A stretch of 64,000 bases of DNA. Source: Dehalococcoidia bacterium. Lineage in GTDB: Bacteria > Chloroflexota > Dehalococcoidia > Bin125. Position numbers and translations under genes: made by a program. The notes under the pieces were generated by a model. That model was given only the letters and a program-made list of their open reading frames with translations, was not told the DNA's origin and made no database searches. The stretch is taken from contig JAJDTU010000005.1 of the NCBI GenBank assembly GCA_022826965.1, forward strand, positions 620,001 to 684,000, written 5' to 3'. Below are positions 51,978 to 61,849 of this stretch, one piece after another; position 1 is the first letter of the stretch, and each line of letters begins with the position of its first letter.

Positions 51978-52069
51978 TGCATGATCAGGCCGCCGTCGAC
52001 GTTGAAGGCCTGGCCGGTGATGTTGCGGGCTCCGGGACCGGCGATGTCCTCGGCCTCCGCGGCAGCGGC
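51974..52069 (-). pseudogene. 3' remnant of an SDR gene
   Basis: On the minus strand 31 codons and a stop are legible, ending NITGQAFNVDGGLIMH, the canonical C-terminus of FabG-like SDRs. There is no Rossmann or catalytic region upstream; the frame runs straight into the terminator at 52088. This is the tail of a deleted gene. Its stop codon overlaps the stop of the DppC-like gene. Confidence 0.75.
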
Positions 52070-52087
52070 TAGGCCCCGCGGCCAAGA

Positions 52088-52113
52088 CAAAGCCCCGCCG
52101 GAGCGGGGCTTTG
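52088..52113. terminator. Bidirectional Rho-independent terminator
   Basis: The 11-bp stem CAAAGCCCCGC / GCGGGGCTTTG has loop CGGA, with A/T-rich bases at both stem ends. It is placed to end both the plus-strand permease transcript and the minus-strand isocitrate lyase transcript. Confidence 0.8.
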
Positions 52114-52137
52114 TTGTGAGCGCTGGGCAAGCCTCGC

Positions 52138-53466
<1,329 letters not shown>

Positions 53467-53519
53467 CAGGGATCCTCCGTGGCTCTCCGTGTCCGAACCT
53501 TGGCGTCGGGTCACTTCTT

Positions 53520-53538
53520 CGGCGGATGGCGTCCGCCG
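53520..53538. promoter_or_regulatory. Small hairpin between malate synthase and isocitrate lyase
   Basis: The 7-bp stem CGGCGGA / TCCGCCG with loop TGGCG sits in the 123-base gap. There is no T-run on the transcribed strand. It may stabilise or partially attenuate the downstream aceA message; evidence is limited to the fold. Confidence 0.3.
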
Positions 53539-53589
53539 TTATGCCTGCTGTTGGTGATTGCCCACTCTCGCCCGTTTCATCCTGACCGT

Positions 53590-55185
53590 CTAGTCGAGGT
53601 ACTCGTAGGCGGGCAGGGTCAGGAACTCGGTGAACTCCTCGTTGAGAATCAGTTGGTCGAGAATCTCGACCGCGTCGCCGTAACGCGATTCGCTCGCGCC
53701 GCCCAGCGACTCCAGCTCCTCGTCCCGCAGCGATTCATACAACTCGGCCGTGATCGAGCGGCCGTCGTCGAGTTCGGCATTGTGGCGAATCCACTGCCAG
53801 ATCTGCCCGCGCGAGATTTCGGCCGTCGCGGCATCCTCCATCAGGTTGTTGATCCCAGCCGCGCCGACGCCGTTGAGCCAGCTGTTGATGTACTGCAGCG
53901 CCACCGAGATGTTCGCTCTCAACCCCACCTCAGACACAGTGCCGCCGGACTCGTCAAGCGAGACCAGTTCGCCGGCGCTCACCTCGACGTCTTCACGCAT
54001 CCGCTCGCGCTGGTTGCGGGCCCCGTTGAGATTCGTCTCGAAAATGTCGCGCGCGACGGAAACCAGGTCGGGATGCGCGACCCAGGTGCCGTCGAAGCCG
54101 TCGGTCGACTCGCGTTCCTTGTCGGCTCGAACGCCGGTCAGCGCGATCTCGTTGATCTCCGGGTCGCGGCGCGACGGGATGAATGCCGCCATGCCGCCCA
54201 TCGCGTGCGCGCCGCGCTTGTGGCAGGTGCGCACCAGCAGTTCGGTGTATGCGCGCATGAACGGCGTCGTCATGGTCACCTGCACGCGGTCGGGCAGGGT
54301 GAAGGTCGGCTGCGACTTGAAGCGCTTGACCGCCGAGAAGATGTAGTCCCAGCGGCCCGCGTTGAGCCCCGCCGAGTGGTCGCGCAGCTCGTAGAGGATC
54401 TCCTCCATCTCGAACGCCGCCGGCAGCGTCTCAATCAGCACCGTTGCGCGGATGCTGCCCTGCGGCACGCCGAGGTCGTCCTGCGCCTTGATGAACGCAT
54501 CGTTCCAGAGCCGCGCCTCGAGGTGCGACTCAAGCTTGGGCAGGTAGAAGTACGGACCCGTGCCGCGGGCGACGCGCTCGGCGGCGTTGTGGAACATGTA
54601 CATGCCGAAGTCGAACAGGGAGGCTGAGATCGGCGCGCCGTCGACCAGCACGTGCTTCTCGTCGAGGTGCCAGCCGCGCGGCCGGATCAGCAGCGTGGCG
54701 ATCGTCTCGTTCAGCGTTCGCACCGAGCCGTCCGGGTTCTCGAAAGTGATTTCTCGCCGGACCGCGTCGCGGGCGTTGATCTGCCCGCTGACAATGTTGT
54801 CCCACGTCGGCGAGAGCGCATCCTCGAAATCAGCCATGAACGCGTCGGCGCCCGAATTGAGCGCGCCGATCATCATCTTGCGGTCCGCCGGACCCGTGAT
54901 CTCGGCCCAACGCTGCTGCAGATCCTCCGGCGTCGGCGCAACTTGCCAGGAGCCGAAGCGGACCTCCTCCGTGTCCGACAGGAAGTCGGGCAGCGCGCCG
55001 TTGTCGAACTCGACCTGCCGCTCATCGCGGCGCTGCAGCAGTTCCTTGCGCCGTGCGTCGAACGCACGATGCAGCCCCGCGATGAACGCGAGCGCATCCT
55101 CGGTCAGAATCGCGTCGTACCCCTCCTGCAGGGCTCCAACGACTTCCACGCCGTCGGGGATTGATATTTCACTGGTCTGGGTCAT
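53590..55185 (-). CDS. aceB: Malate synthase A
   Basis: A 531-residue malate synthase, which condenses glyoxylate with acetyl-CoA. It matches the A-type in length and motifs: [14 protein letters not shown] near residue 115, [20 protein letters not shown] with the catalytic-site Glu near 260, RWDYIFS, and [11 protein letters not shown] near 352. The C-terminal [13 protein letters not shown] carries the likely catalytic Asp. The ATG at 55185 fits the family start, though the ribosome-binding site is weak. It precedes aceA in the same direction. Confidence 0.96.
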   Translation of the reverse strand: MTQTSEISIPDGVEVVGALQEGYDAILTEDALAFIAGLHRAFDARRKELLQRRDERQVEFDNGALPDFLSDTEEVRFGSWQVAPTPEDLQQRWAEITGPADRKMMIGALNSGADAFMADFEDALSPTWDNIVSGQINARDAVRREITFENPDGSVRTLNETIATLLIRPRGWHLDEKHVLVDGAPISASLFDFGMYMFHNAAERVARGTGPYFYLPKLESHLEARLWNDAFIKAQDDLGVPQGSIRATVLIETLPAAFEMEEILYELRDHSAGLNAGRWDYIFSAVKRFKSQPTFTLPDRVQVTMTTPFMRAYTELLVRTCHKRGAHAMGGMAAFIPSRRDPEINEIALTGVRADKERESTDGFDGTWVAHPDLVSVARDIFETNLNGARNQRERMREDVEVSAGELVSLDESGGTVSEVGLRANISVALQYINSWLNGVGAAGINNLMEDAATAEISRGQIWQWIRHNAELDDGRSITAELYESLRDEELESLGGASESRYGDAVEILDQLILNEEFTEFLTLPAYEYLD

Positions 55186-55297
55186 CGGACTGCTCGGTCT
55201 CTGTGTGCGGCCTCTGTGCCGCATGTCCCTGCTCTGGATTGCGGTCGGCCGTCTCGGAACGGCCGCCGTTGAGAGTATCGTTTGTGAACGTTGGATT

Positions 55298-55325
55298 AAG
55301 GTATGGACTATCTAGGTTTCGTCAA
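55298..55325 (-). promoter_or_regulatory. Candidate aceB promoter
   Basis: On the minus strand TTGACG (55325-55320) is followed after 16 bases by TACCTT (55303-55298). The -35 is five of six consensus bases and the -10 is weak. It is about 115 bases upstream of the malate synthase start. Confidence 0.35.
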
Positions 55326-55584
55326 TAGTTCCCCTGCATCACGATAGACAACTTTGATACCACAAGTAACCCAGTCGATACAAGGCACACGCTTCCATCG
55401 CCGCATCTCCGACGGTGGCCTGCTCCCAACCGGCCTGCGAATCAGGCTCTTGACCACCTCGCTTACACATCGTACACTTGTTCTTCAATGAGGCACTCGA
55501 TGACCAGCCGCGGGCGTGTGGAGATAGTGCTGCCCGTACCCTCGCCGACCGCTCGCCCCTTCGTCCAGCCCCGTCGCCGGCAAC

Positions 55585-55619
55585 CGAACCAGATCGAACA
55601 AAACCGAACAGAATCGAAC
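55585..55619. promoter_or_regulatory. Four CGAAC direct repeats at exact 10-bp spacing
   Basis: CGAAC starts at 55585, 55595, 55605 and 55615, with related flanks (aaCCGAACc, gaTCGAACa, aaCCGAACa, aaTCGAACa). Helical phasing places every copy on one face of DNA. There is no inverted GTTCG partner, so it is not a LexA-type box. It is likely an operator bound cooperatively. Confidence 0.55.
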
Positions 55620-55659
55620 AACTCCACACACAACGACGGCCGTACAAACCAACCAGAAC

Positions 55660-55684
55660 TGACCAAAATTGACCAAAATTGACC
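55660..55684. promoter_or_regulatory. Three TGACC direct repeats at exact 10-bp spacing
   Basis: TGACC starts at 55660, 55670 and 55680, separated by CAAAATT-type spacers. On the other strand this reads GGTCAATTTT repeated. The array is 45 bases from the CGAAC array and has the same period. Confidence 0.5.
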
Positions 55685-55739
55685 ACCCTCAACCGCCCAT
55701 CCCCAGCGAAACACTGAAGATCCCGCCGTACGGACCTCA

Positions 55740-55782
55740 GAAAAAATTCCTCGCTGAACAGCCGAACGCCGAGGATTTTTTC
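55740..55782. terminator. Bidirectional terminator-like inverted repeat with A- and T-tracts
   Basis: GAAAAAATTCCTCG (55740-55753) pairs with CGAGGATTTTTTC (55770-55782) with one bulged base and a 16-base loop. The T6 run supports termination on either strand. It lies 78 bases upstream of the VOC gene, so it may be a leader attenuator or may insulate the divergent promoters. Confidence 0.5.
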
Positions 55783-55859
55783 TCCCGCCGAACACAGCCC
55801 GCAAACCGTTGGTCGGGGGCGTATTCTGAGAGTCCGAGAAGCAACGAGGAGCGACCCCG

Positions 55860-56459
55860 ATGACGACTACGAATAAGCAGCCGGCCAAGAACCGCGTCGG
55901 GAACTTCAACGTCGGCGGTATCAACCACCTCGCCCTCGTCTGTCGCGACATGCAGCAAACCGTGGACTTCTACCAGGGCGTGCTCGGCTTCCCCCTGGTC
56001 AAGACGATCGAGTTGCCCGGCGACATGGGCCAGCACTTTTTCTTCGACATCGGAAACGGCGACTGCATCGCCTTCTTCAACTTTCCCAACGCTCCAGAAC
56101 CGGCGCCCGGCATCGCCTCGCCTGATCCGAACACCTTCTTCGACCCTTCCGCGGAACTGGTCACGGCGATCGCATCGATGAACCACGTCGCCTTCGACGT
56201 CGACCCCGACGAGATCGAGGAGATGCGCGAGCGGCTGATCGAGGCCGGAATCCGCTGCACGCCCATCCTCAACCACGACGATTCACCGCGCGGCATCGCC
56301 CGAGAGAATCACGAAGGCGTCTTCGTTCGCTCGGTCTACTTCTACGATCCCGACGGGATCATGCTCGAACTAGCCGCCTGGACACGCGCGATGCGTCCCG
56401 ACGACGTTCGTCATGCGCCGGCTAGAGCAGTGAAGGCGGCGGCCGTCCTGGCGGATTAA
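55860..56459 (+). CDS. VOC-family (glyoxalase/dioxygenase fold) protein
   Basis: A 199-residue vicinal-oxygen-chelate protein. The repeated beta-alpha-beta-beta-beta modules start with GGINHLALVCRDM (near 19) and SMNHVAFDVDPDEI (near 102), giving two metal-binding His, and a Glu in GIMLELAAW near 172 completes the usual site. The second-module loop YFYDPDGIMLE is typical of glyoxalase-like and extradiol-dioxygenase-like members. Reaction unknown. GAGGAG precedes the ATG. It is transcribed away from the malate synthase gene. Confidence 0.85.
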   Translation: MTTTNKQPAKNRVGNFNVGGINHLALVCRDMQQTVDFYQGVLGFPLVKTIELPGDMGQHFFFDIGNGDCIAFFNFPNAPEPAPGIASPDPNTFFDPSAELVTAIASMNHVAFDVDPDEIEEMRERLIEAGIRCTPILNHDDSPRGIARENHEGVFVRSVYFYDPDGIMLELAAWTRAMRPDDVRHAPARAVKAAAVLAD

Positions 56460-56493
56460 CCGCCACAACCGCCACAACCGCCACAACCGCCAA
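56460..56493. repeat. Tandem 9-bp repeat CCGCCACAA
   Basis: Three full copies and a partial fourth begin immediately after the VOC gene stop codon. The unit length is a multiple of three and the segment is non-coding on the plus strand. Likely slippage-generated. Confidence 0.7.
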
Positions 56494-56719
56494 GCGGACT
56501 GACTTCGACTGAGTCGCCCGCGCTACACCAAAACTGTCACTGGTAGACGGTGCCGCTTCACGAGTGGCGGCGGACGCATGTTCGGCGTACAGCCGATTGC
56601 ACTTTCCCTTGACGCGGGAACAAATGCGTGTCCATTTCCGTACTGTCGTTAAGCGCGCTGGTTCGTCGGTGCACGGAGCATCGGGCGAGCGTGGTAGCAC
56701 TGAACGAAAGGGGGATCGG

Positions 56720-58327
<1,608 letters not shown>

Positions 58328-58355
58328 AAGCGAGTTCCCCCTCCCCTTTCAGGTC

Positions 58356-58376
58356 CCCTCTCCCTCTGGGAGAGGG
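58356..58376. repeat. REP-like hairpin CCCTCTCCC/GGGAGAGGG
   Basis: A 9-bp perfect stem with loop TCT lies 29 bases after the sigma-factor stop, within a longer imperfect inverted repeat (about 58333-58392) ending in GTGAGGGGGC. It shares its core with the hairpin at 28857-28889. It may serve as the terminator of the sigma gene. Confidence 0.65.
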
Positions 58377-58414
58377 TTAGGGTGAGGGGGCTCCCGCTAA
58401 GCTGGACTCGGCCA

Positions 58415-58499
58415 GCGGGGGTAGCTCAGGGGTAGAGCTCCTGCCTTCCAGGCAGGCGGCCGCGCCCCAAAAGACCGAACAGCGAATCCCGTCCCCCGC
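58415..58499 (+). pseudogene. Disrupted tRNA-Gly(TCC) copy
   Basis: Bases 58415-58464 match the intact tRNA-Gly downstream except one base in the anticodon loop. GGTT at the T-stem/loop is then replaced by 18 unrelated bases (58465-58482), after which CGAATCCCGTCCCCCGC of the 3' half resumes. The acceptor stem still pairs, but the T-stem is destroyed and no CCA is encoded. Best read as a broken duplicate; processing to a functional tRNA is doubtful. Confidence 0.75.
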
Positions 58500-58526
58500 G
58501 CATCCGATACGCTCAGTCAGACCCGT

Positions 58527-58601
58527 GCGGGGGTAGCTCAGGGGTAGAGCTCCTGCCTTCCAAGCAGGCGGCCGCGGGTTCGAATCCCGTCCCCCGCTCC
58601 A
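58527..58601 (+). tRNA. tRNA-Gly (anticodon TCC)
   Basis: A complete cloverleaf: acceptor GCGGGGG/CCCCCGC, D-arm GCTC...GAGC, anticodon stem CCTGC/GCAGG with loop CTTCCAA (anticodon TCC, reads GGA), T-arm GCGGG-TTCGAAT-CCCGT. Discriminator T is followed by encoded CCA (58599-58601). The tRNA body is 72 bases. Confidence 0.95.
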
Positions 58602-58614
58602 CGCTTCCCGGGGC

Positions 58615-59067
58615 CTACTGCAGCGGCAACAGAATCTCCGTGTGCCACTTCGCCTGGTCGGGCTCCGCCTCAGGATCGGTGATGTAGCGCTCAATCGGAC
58701 CCGAGATCGGCGCCCGACCAAGTTCCTGCACAAACGCCCACACCGCCTCGTGGGTCCGACCGAGTTCCTCGTACGGGCCGAAATGGTCTGCCTTGACCGC
58801 GTCGCAGGCGGGCAGCTCCAACAGCTCAACCGGTTCGCTCGGCTCGACCCCGTCGCCGATCTCGATACCCGCCGACAGCTCCATCTGGTTCGCATCCATC
58901 GAGTGATAGACGGCGGACACATGACCCATGTCGGTCACACCTTGCTCGGTCAACGCGGAGTACACGGCCGGGAAGATGCGAGCGAAGGTCGCGGGCAACT
59001 CCTCCGTCGAAGCATTGGCATGCATCACCGCCATTCGGCGGGCCGGCAACTGAACAACTTCCGGCAT
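58615..59067 (-). CDS. GyrI-like small-molecule-binding domain protein, paralogue 1
   Basis: A 150-residue stand-alone GyrI/AraC-effector-type domain. Typical features are LPARRMAVMHA at the N-terminus, the central VSAVYHSMDANQMELSAGIEI strand pair, DHFGPYEEL, and the C-terminal ERYITDPEAEP...WHTEILLPL. Such domains bind small molecules or inhibit gyrase; no DNA-binding domain is fused. The second ATG (59067) is preferred because GGAGGG is too close to the first. It lies 37 bases after paralogue 2. Confidence 0.8.
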   Translation of the reverse strand: MPEVVQLPARRMAVMHANASTEELPATFARIFPAVYSALTEQGVTDMGHVSAVYHSMDANQMELSAGIEIGDGVEPSEPVELLELPACDAVKADHFGPYEELGRTHEAVWAFVQELGRAPISGPIERYITDPEAEPDQAKWHTEILLPLQ

Positions 59068-59104
59068 CATTCCCTCCGTTCATCTTCGCACGTCAACCTG
59101 AATG

Positions 59105-59563
59105 CTAGGTCAAGGGCAGCCAGATTTCGCTGTGCCATTTCGAGTGGTCCGGTTCGGCGTCCGGCATCGTCAGGTAGCGCTCGATCACCGTGCCGCTGGG
59201 TGTCCGACCCAGCTTGGCGAGTTCGGACTCAAGCCGCGACTGAGTTCGGCGGAGGTCGTCGAAGACGTACGGGCCGAAGTGATCGATCATGCCCGCCTCA
59301 CCGCCGCCCAACTCGAGCATCGCCAACGGTGCGGCCGGCTCGAAGTCGTCGGGCACTTCCATCCCTGCCGACAGCACGAGTTCGTCCGCCTCGATCGAGT
59401 GATACACCGCGATCACTTCGCCCAACTCGGGAGGCCCCTGCTCCTGCAATGCACCCCAGACTGCGGGGTACATCTGGGCGAAGGCCGACACCAACTCCGA
59501 CCGCGTCGTCACGGCGTGCAGCACCGCGGACCGACGCCGGGGCATCCAGCAGATCAGCGACAT
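59105..59563 (-). CDS. GyrI-like small-molecule-binding domain protein, paralogue 2
   Basis: A 152-residue paralogue of the next gene, with the same order of landmarks: AVLHAVTTRSE, VIAVYHSIEADELVLSAGMEV, DHFGPYVFDDL and ERYLTMPDAEP...WHSEIWLPL. Its N-terminus is shorter and less typical. It overlaps the 5-formyl-THF cyclo-ligase gene by ten bases, so it is translationally coupled. Together the two may form a heterodimeric sensor; ligand unknown. Confidence 0.8.
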   Translation of the reverse strand: MSLICWMPRRRSAVLHAVTTRSELVSAFAQMYPAVWGALQEQGPPELGEVIAVYHSIEADELVLSAGMEVPDDFEPAAPLAMLELGGGEAGMIDHFGPYVFDDLRRTQSRLESELAKLGRTPSGTVIERYLTMPDAEPDHSKWHSEIWLPLT

Positions 59564-60117
59564 CGAATCACCCGGAGCTCGGTCACGATGATGTCCACCC
59601 GCTGATCATGCGCTGAGAGCGGTAGCACGTCGACCATCTGCATCTCGTAAGCCAATCCGACGATCGGAGCCGAGACCTGGGACAGAAACCGGTCATAGTA
59701 GCCGCCGCCCATCCCCAGCCGCCCGCCGCCCGGAGTGAACGCCACCCCCGGCGCGATGACCAACCCGGCTGCATCCGGATCCGCGGGTGCAGCAAGAGCG
59801 GGATCCGGTTCGCGAAGGCCAAACGTGGAGGCAACCACATCCGACAGATCGGTGATCTCGCGATGCTCAAGTTGGCCGTGTGCCCGCACCCGAGGACAGA
59901 TCACACCCTTGCGATCGCTCAGCGCACGAACGATGAGCTCGCCGGTCCCAACCTCACCCGGCAACGAACTGGCGTAGCAATGAACGACATGAGCGCGAAG
60001 ATACTCGTCCAACACGACAAGTCGGGAGGCGATTGCGGCCGACCATCCGCCGATCAGCTCTGGCGTGAGGGCGGCGCGCCTCTGACGAAACTCGCGTCGC
60101 AACTCGGCTTTGGACAT
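59554..60117 (-). CDS. 5-formyltetrahydrofolate cyclo-ligase
   Basis: A 187-residue enzyme that converts 5-formyl-THF to 5,10-methenyl-THF with ATP, linking to the one-carbon pool that also serves MetH. The ATP/folate signature GGGRLGMGGGYYDRFL is near residue 130; the N-terminal RREFRQRRAALTPE and VICPRV are also typical. Length is normal for the family. It sits between the SMP-30 gene (17-base gap) and the GyrI-like gene (overlap) in a long minus-strand operon. Confidence 0.93.
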   Translation of the reverse strand: MSKAELRREFRQRRAALTPELIGGWSAAIASRLVVLDEYLRAHVVHCYASSLPGEVGTGELIVRALSDRKGVICPRVRAHGQLEHREITDLSDVVASTFGLREPDPALAAPADPDAAGLVIAPGVAFTPGGGRLGMGGGYYDRFLSQVSAPIVGLAYEMQMVDVLPLSAHDQRVDIIVTELRVIRCR

Positions 60118-60134
60118 CTGATCTGCCGCGGGCG

Positions 60135-60980
60135 CTAGGGCAGTCCCGCTCCCCCGACTTCGACGTCGAATGCGCGGATGCGGCCGCGTCGCGGATCGCC
60201 TGGTTGCGGGTTCGACGTCGGCGCTTCAAGCGAGAACAGCGTCTTGCGCTCGTCGCCGCCGAGCATGCAGGCGTAGACGCCCATGTCGGAGACCTCGATT
60301 CGCTCCAGAATCTCGCCACCCTCTGCTACCCGCACCAGCGCGCCAGGGTTGGTCGGCACAGCGACCCAGATCGCGCCGTCGGCGTCGAGCGCGATGCCGT
60401 CGGGCGGGAAGCCCAAATCGGCCCAGACTCGCTGGTTCGACAACGAGCCGTCGCCCGCGACATCGAACGCGGTCAGTCGCTGACCCCAGCTTTCGCCGAC
60501 CACGAGCGTCCTGCCGTCCGGAGTGATCACCGTGCCGTTGGGGAACTGCAGGCCGTCGGCGACGACCGACGATTCGCCGTCAGGCGTGACCATCACGATC
60601 GTGGTCGCACGAGGCGCCGATCCGTCCGTGATGTCGAAGCCGAAGTTGCCGATGTACGAGTTGCCGACCGCGTCGGTCACCATGTCGTTGCAGTGGTACG
60701 GAGCCTTGTCCGAGATGTCGGCCACCTCCCACAACCCGTCCGGATCCAACCGAAGCAGCTTTCGATCGGTCATCGAGACGATCAGCAGACGCCCGTCGGG
60801 CAGGAATCCCAGTCCGGACGGCTGATTGGGCACTTCGACAATCGTCTCGCGCTCACCGTCGGGAGTAACGGCGACCACCTCGTGCGCGTGCATGTCCGAG
60901 AACCACAGCCGGCCCTCATTCCATCGCGGCCCCTCCGGGAAGACCAACCTATCCAGCACTAACCGTCCTTCGCGCGCCAT
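60135..60980 (-). CDS. SMP-30/gluconolactonase family protein
   Basis: A 281-residue six-bladed beta-propeller of the SMP-30 lactonase family. The metal ligands appear as Glu in FPEGPRW (near 16), Asn in HCNDMV (near 97), Asn in FPNGTV (near 145) and Asp in PPDGIALDADG (near 195). Members hydrolyse sugar lactones; others act on organophosphates or have no known activity. Cytosolic, with no signal peptide. It lies 42 bases after pyrK in the same operon, an unusual partner for pyrimidine genes. Confidence 0.88.
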   Translation of the reverse strand: MAREGRLVLDRLVFPEGPRWNEGRLWFSDMHAHEVVAVTPDGERETIVEVPNQPSGLGFLPDGRLLIVSMTDRKLLRLDPDGLWEVADISDKAPYHCNDMVTDAVGNSYIGNFGFDITDGSAPRATTIVMVTPDGESSVVADGLQFPNGTVITPDGRTLVVGESWGQRLTAFDVAGDGSLSNQRVWADLGFPPDGIALDADGAIWVAVPTNPGALVRVAEGGEILERIEVSDMGVYACMLGGDERKTLFSLEAPTSNPQPGDPRRGRIRAFDVEVGGAGLP

Positions 60981-61022
60981 TGCTCTGCTCCAGTTTGGAC
61001 TCGGCTCAAGCCAAGATAGGCC

Positions 61023-61829
61023 TCAACCGTTCGGATAGACATCCAGCAACTCAAACCGTGGGCCGTCCTTACAGCAGAGCTTGACGCCCCGCTTGGTGAA
61101 CACGGCACAGCCGTAGCAAATGCCCGTTCCGCAGGCCATCTCGGTCTCCATCAGGATCTGCACCGGACGGTTCATGCCGTCGCGCCGGACGATCGGCGAC
61201 ATCGCGCGGAACATGGGCACGGGACCGCAGGCGAAGGATTGGTCCGCCCAGGAGAGATACTCGGCGAACAGGTCGGTGACGAATCCTGCCGTCCCCATCG
61301 AGCCGTCCTCCGTTGAGACCTGGTACTCGACCTGGGGCGGCAGCAGCTCGGCGGGATAGACGCCGTCGGCGCTGCGTGCGCCAAAGCAAAGCACAATCGA
61401 CCGCGAGCGAGACGAACTCTCCGACTCCGCGTCGGCCAGCGCGACCAACGGCGCGATGCCGACACCGCCGCCAACCAGCAGCAGGTTCGAGGCTGATCGT
61501 CGCACATCAAACCCGCGACCGAGCGGTCCGGTCATCCATACGCGCTGGCCCGGCTGCGTCAGCGCCATCTGCTCAGTCACGCGGCCAATTACGGTGTAGA
61601 GCAACGCAAACTGGCGCTCGGCGTCGCGAGGCGATGTGTAGCGGAACCGGTAGTACGAGAACGCGCGCGGCAGCAGTGGATCGAGCGTCCCCTGCCCCGA
61701 TCCGGGATCGACCATCACGAACTGGCCGGGTCGCGCATGTTGAGTCAACGGCGGGGCGTCGTACCAGGTGACGAACGTGCCGGGATAAATCTCCTCGGTC
61801 TCGATCACGCGGGCGGCGACTCGGCGCAC
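61023..61829 (-). CDS. pyrK: Dihydroorotate dehydrogenase electron-transfer subunit
   Basis: A 268-residue PyrK-type flavoprotein. The FAD-binding region has RAFSYYRFRYTSP (near 56), the NAD-binding motif is LLLVGGGVGIAPLVALAD (near 117), and the C-terminal [2Fe-2S] Cys are in CGTGICYGCAVFTK and LCCKDGP. It passes electrons from dihydroorotate dehydrogenase B to NAD. The GTG start lies 20 bases after carB, with GGAAG eight bases upstream. No pyrD follows directly, so that catalytic subunit must be elsewhere. Confidence 0.9.
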   Translation of the reverse strand: MRRVAARVIETEEIYPGTFVTWYDAPPLTQHARPGQFVMVDPGSGQGTLDPLLPRAFSYYRFRYTSPRDAERQFALLYTVIGRVTEQMALTQPGQRVWMTGPLGRGFDVRRSASNLLLVGGGVGIAPLVALADAESESSSRSRSIVLCFGARSADGVYPAELLPPQVEYQVSTEDGSMGTAGFVTDLFAEYLSWADQSFACGPVPMFRAMSPIVRRDGMNRPVQILMETEMACGTGICYGCAVFTKRGVKLCCKDGPRFELLDVYPNG

Positions 61830-61849
61830 CTGGTTGACTTCCGAACTCG

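Larger units (their letters stand above)
55186..55859. other. Large intergenic region between malate synthase and the VOC gene
   Basis: This 674-base divergent gap is more A/T-rich than its surroundings. It holds a candidate aceB promoter, two 10-bp phased repeat arrays and a terminator-like inverted repeat, listed separately. Between about 55330 and 55560 I see nothing coding with confidence: a minus-strand frame of 117 codons covers 55339-55692 but has no recognisable family and its upstream half reads through the repeat arrays. Confidence 0.5.

Noticed and set aside
55585-55619. CGAAC repeats as LexA (SOS) boxes
   Set aside because: Gram-positive-type LexA boxes need CGAAC followed by an inverted GTTCG after four bases. 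These are direct repeats only.
55339-55692. A 117-codon minus-strand frame with a CxxC in the aceB upstream region
   Set aside because: No family is recognisable, and its upstream half is made of the 10-bp repeat arrays. I treat the region as regulatory.
56460-56493. 9-bp tandem repeat as a CRISPR array
   Set aside because: Units are 9 bp with no spacers and no cas genes nearby.
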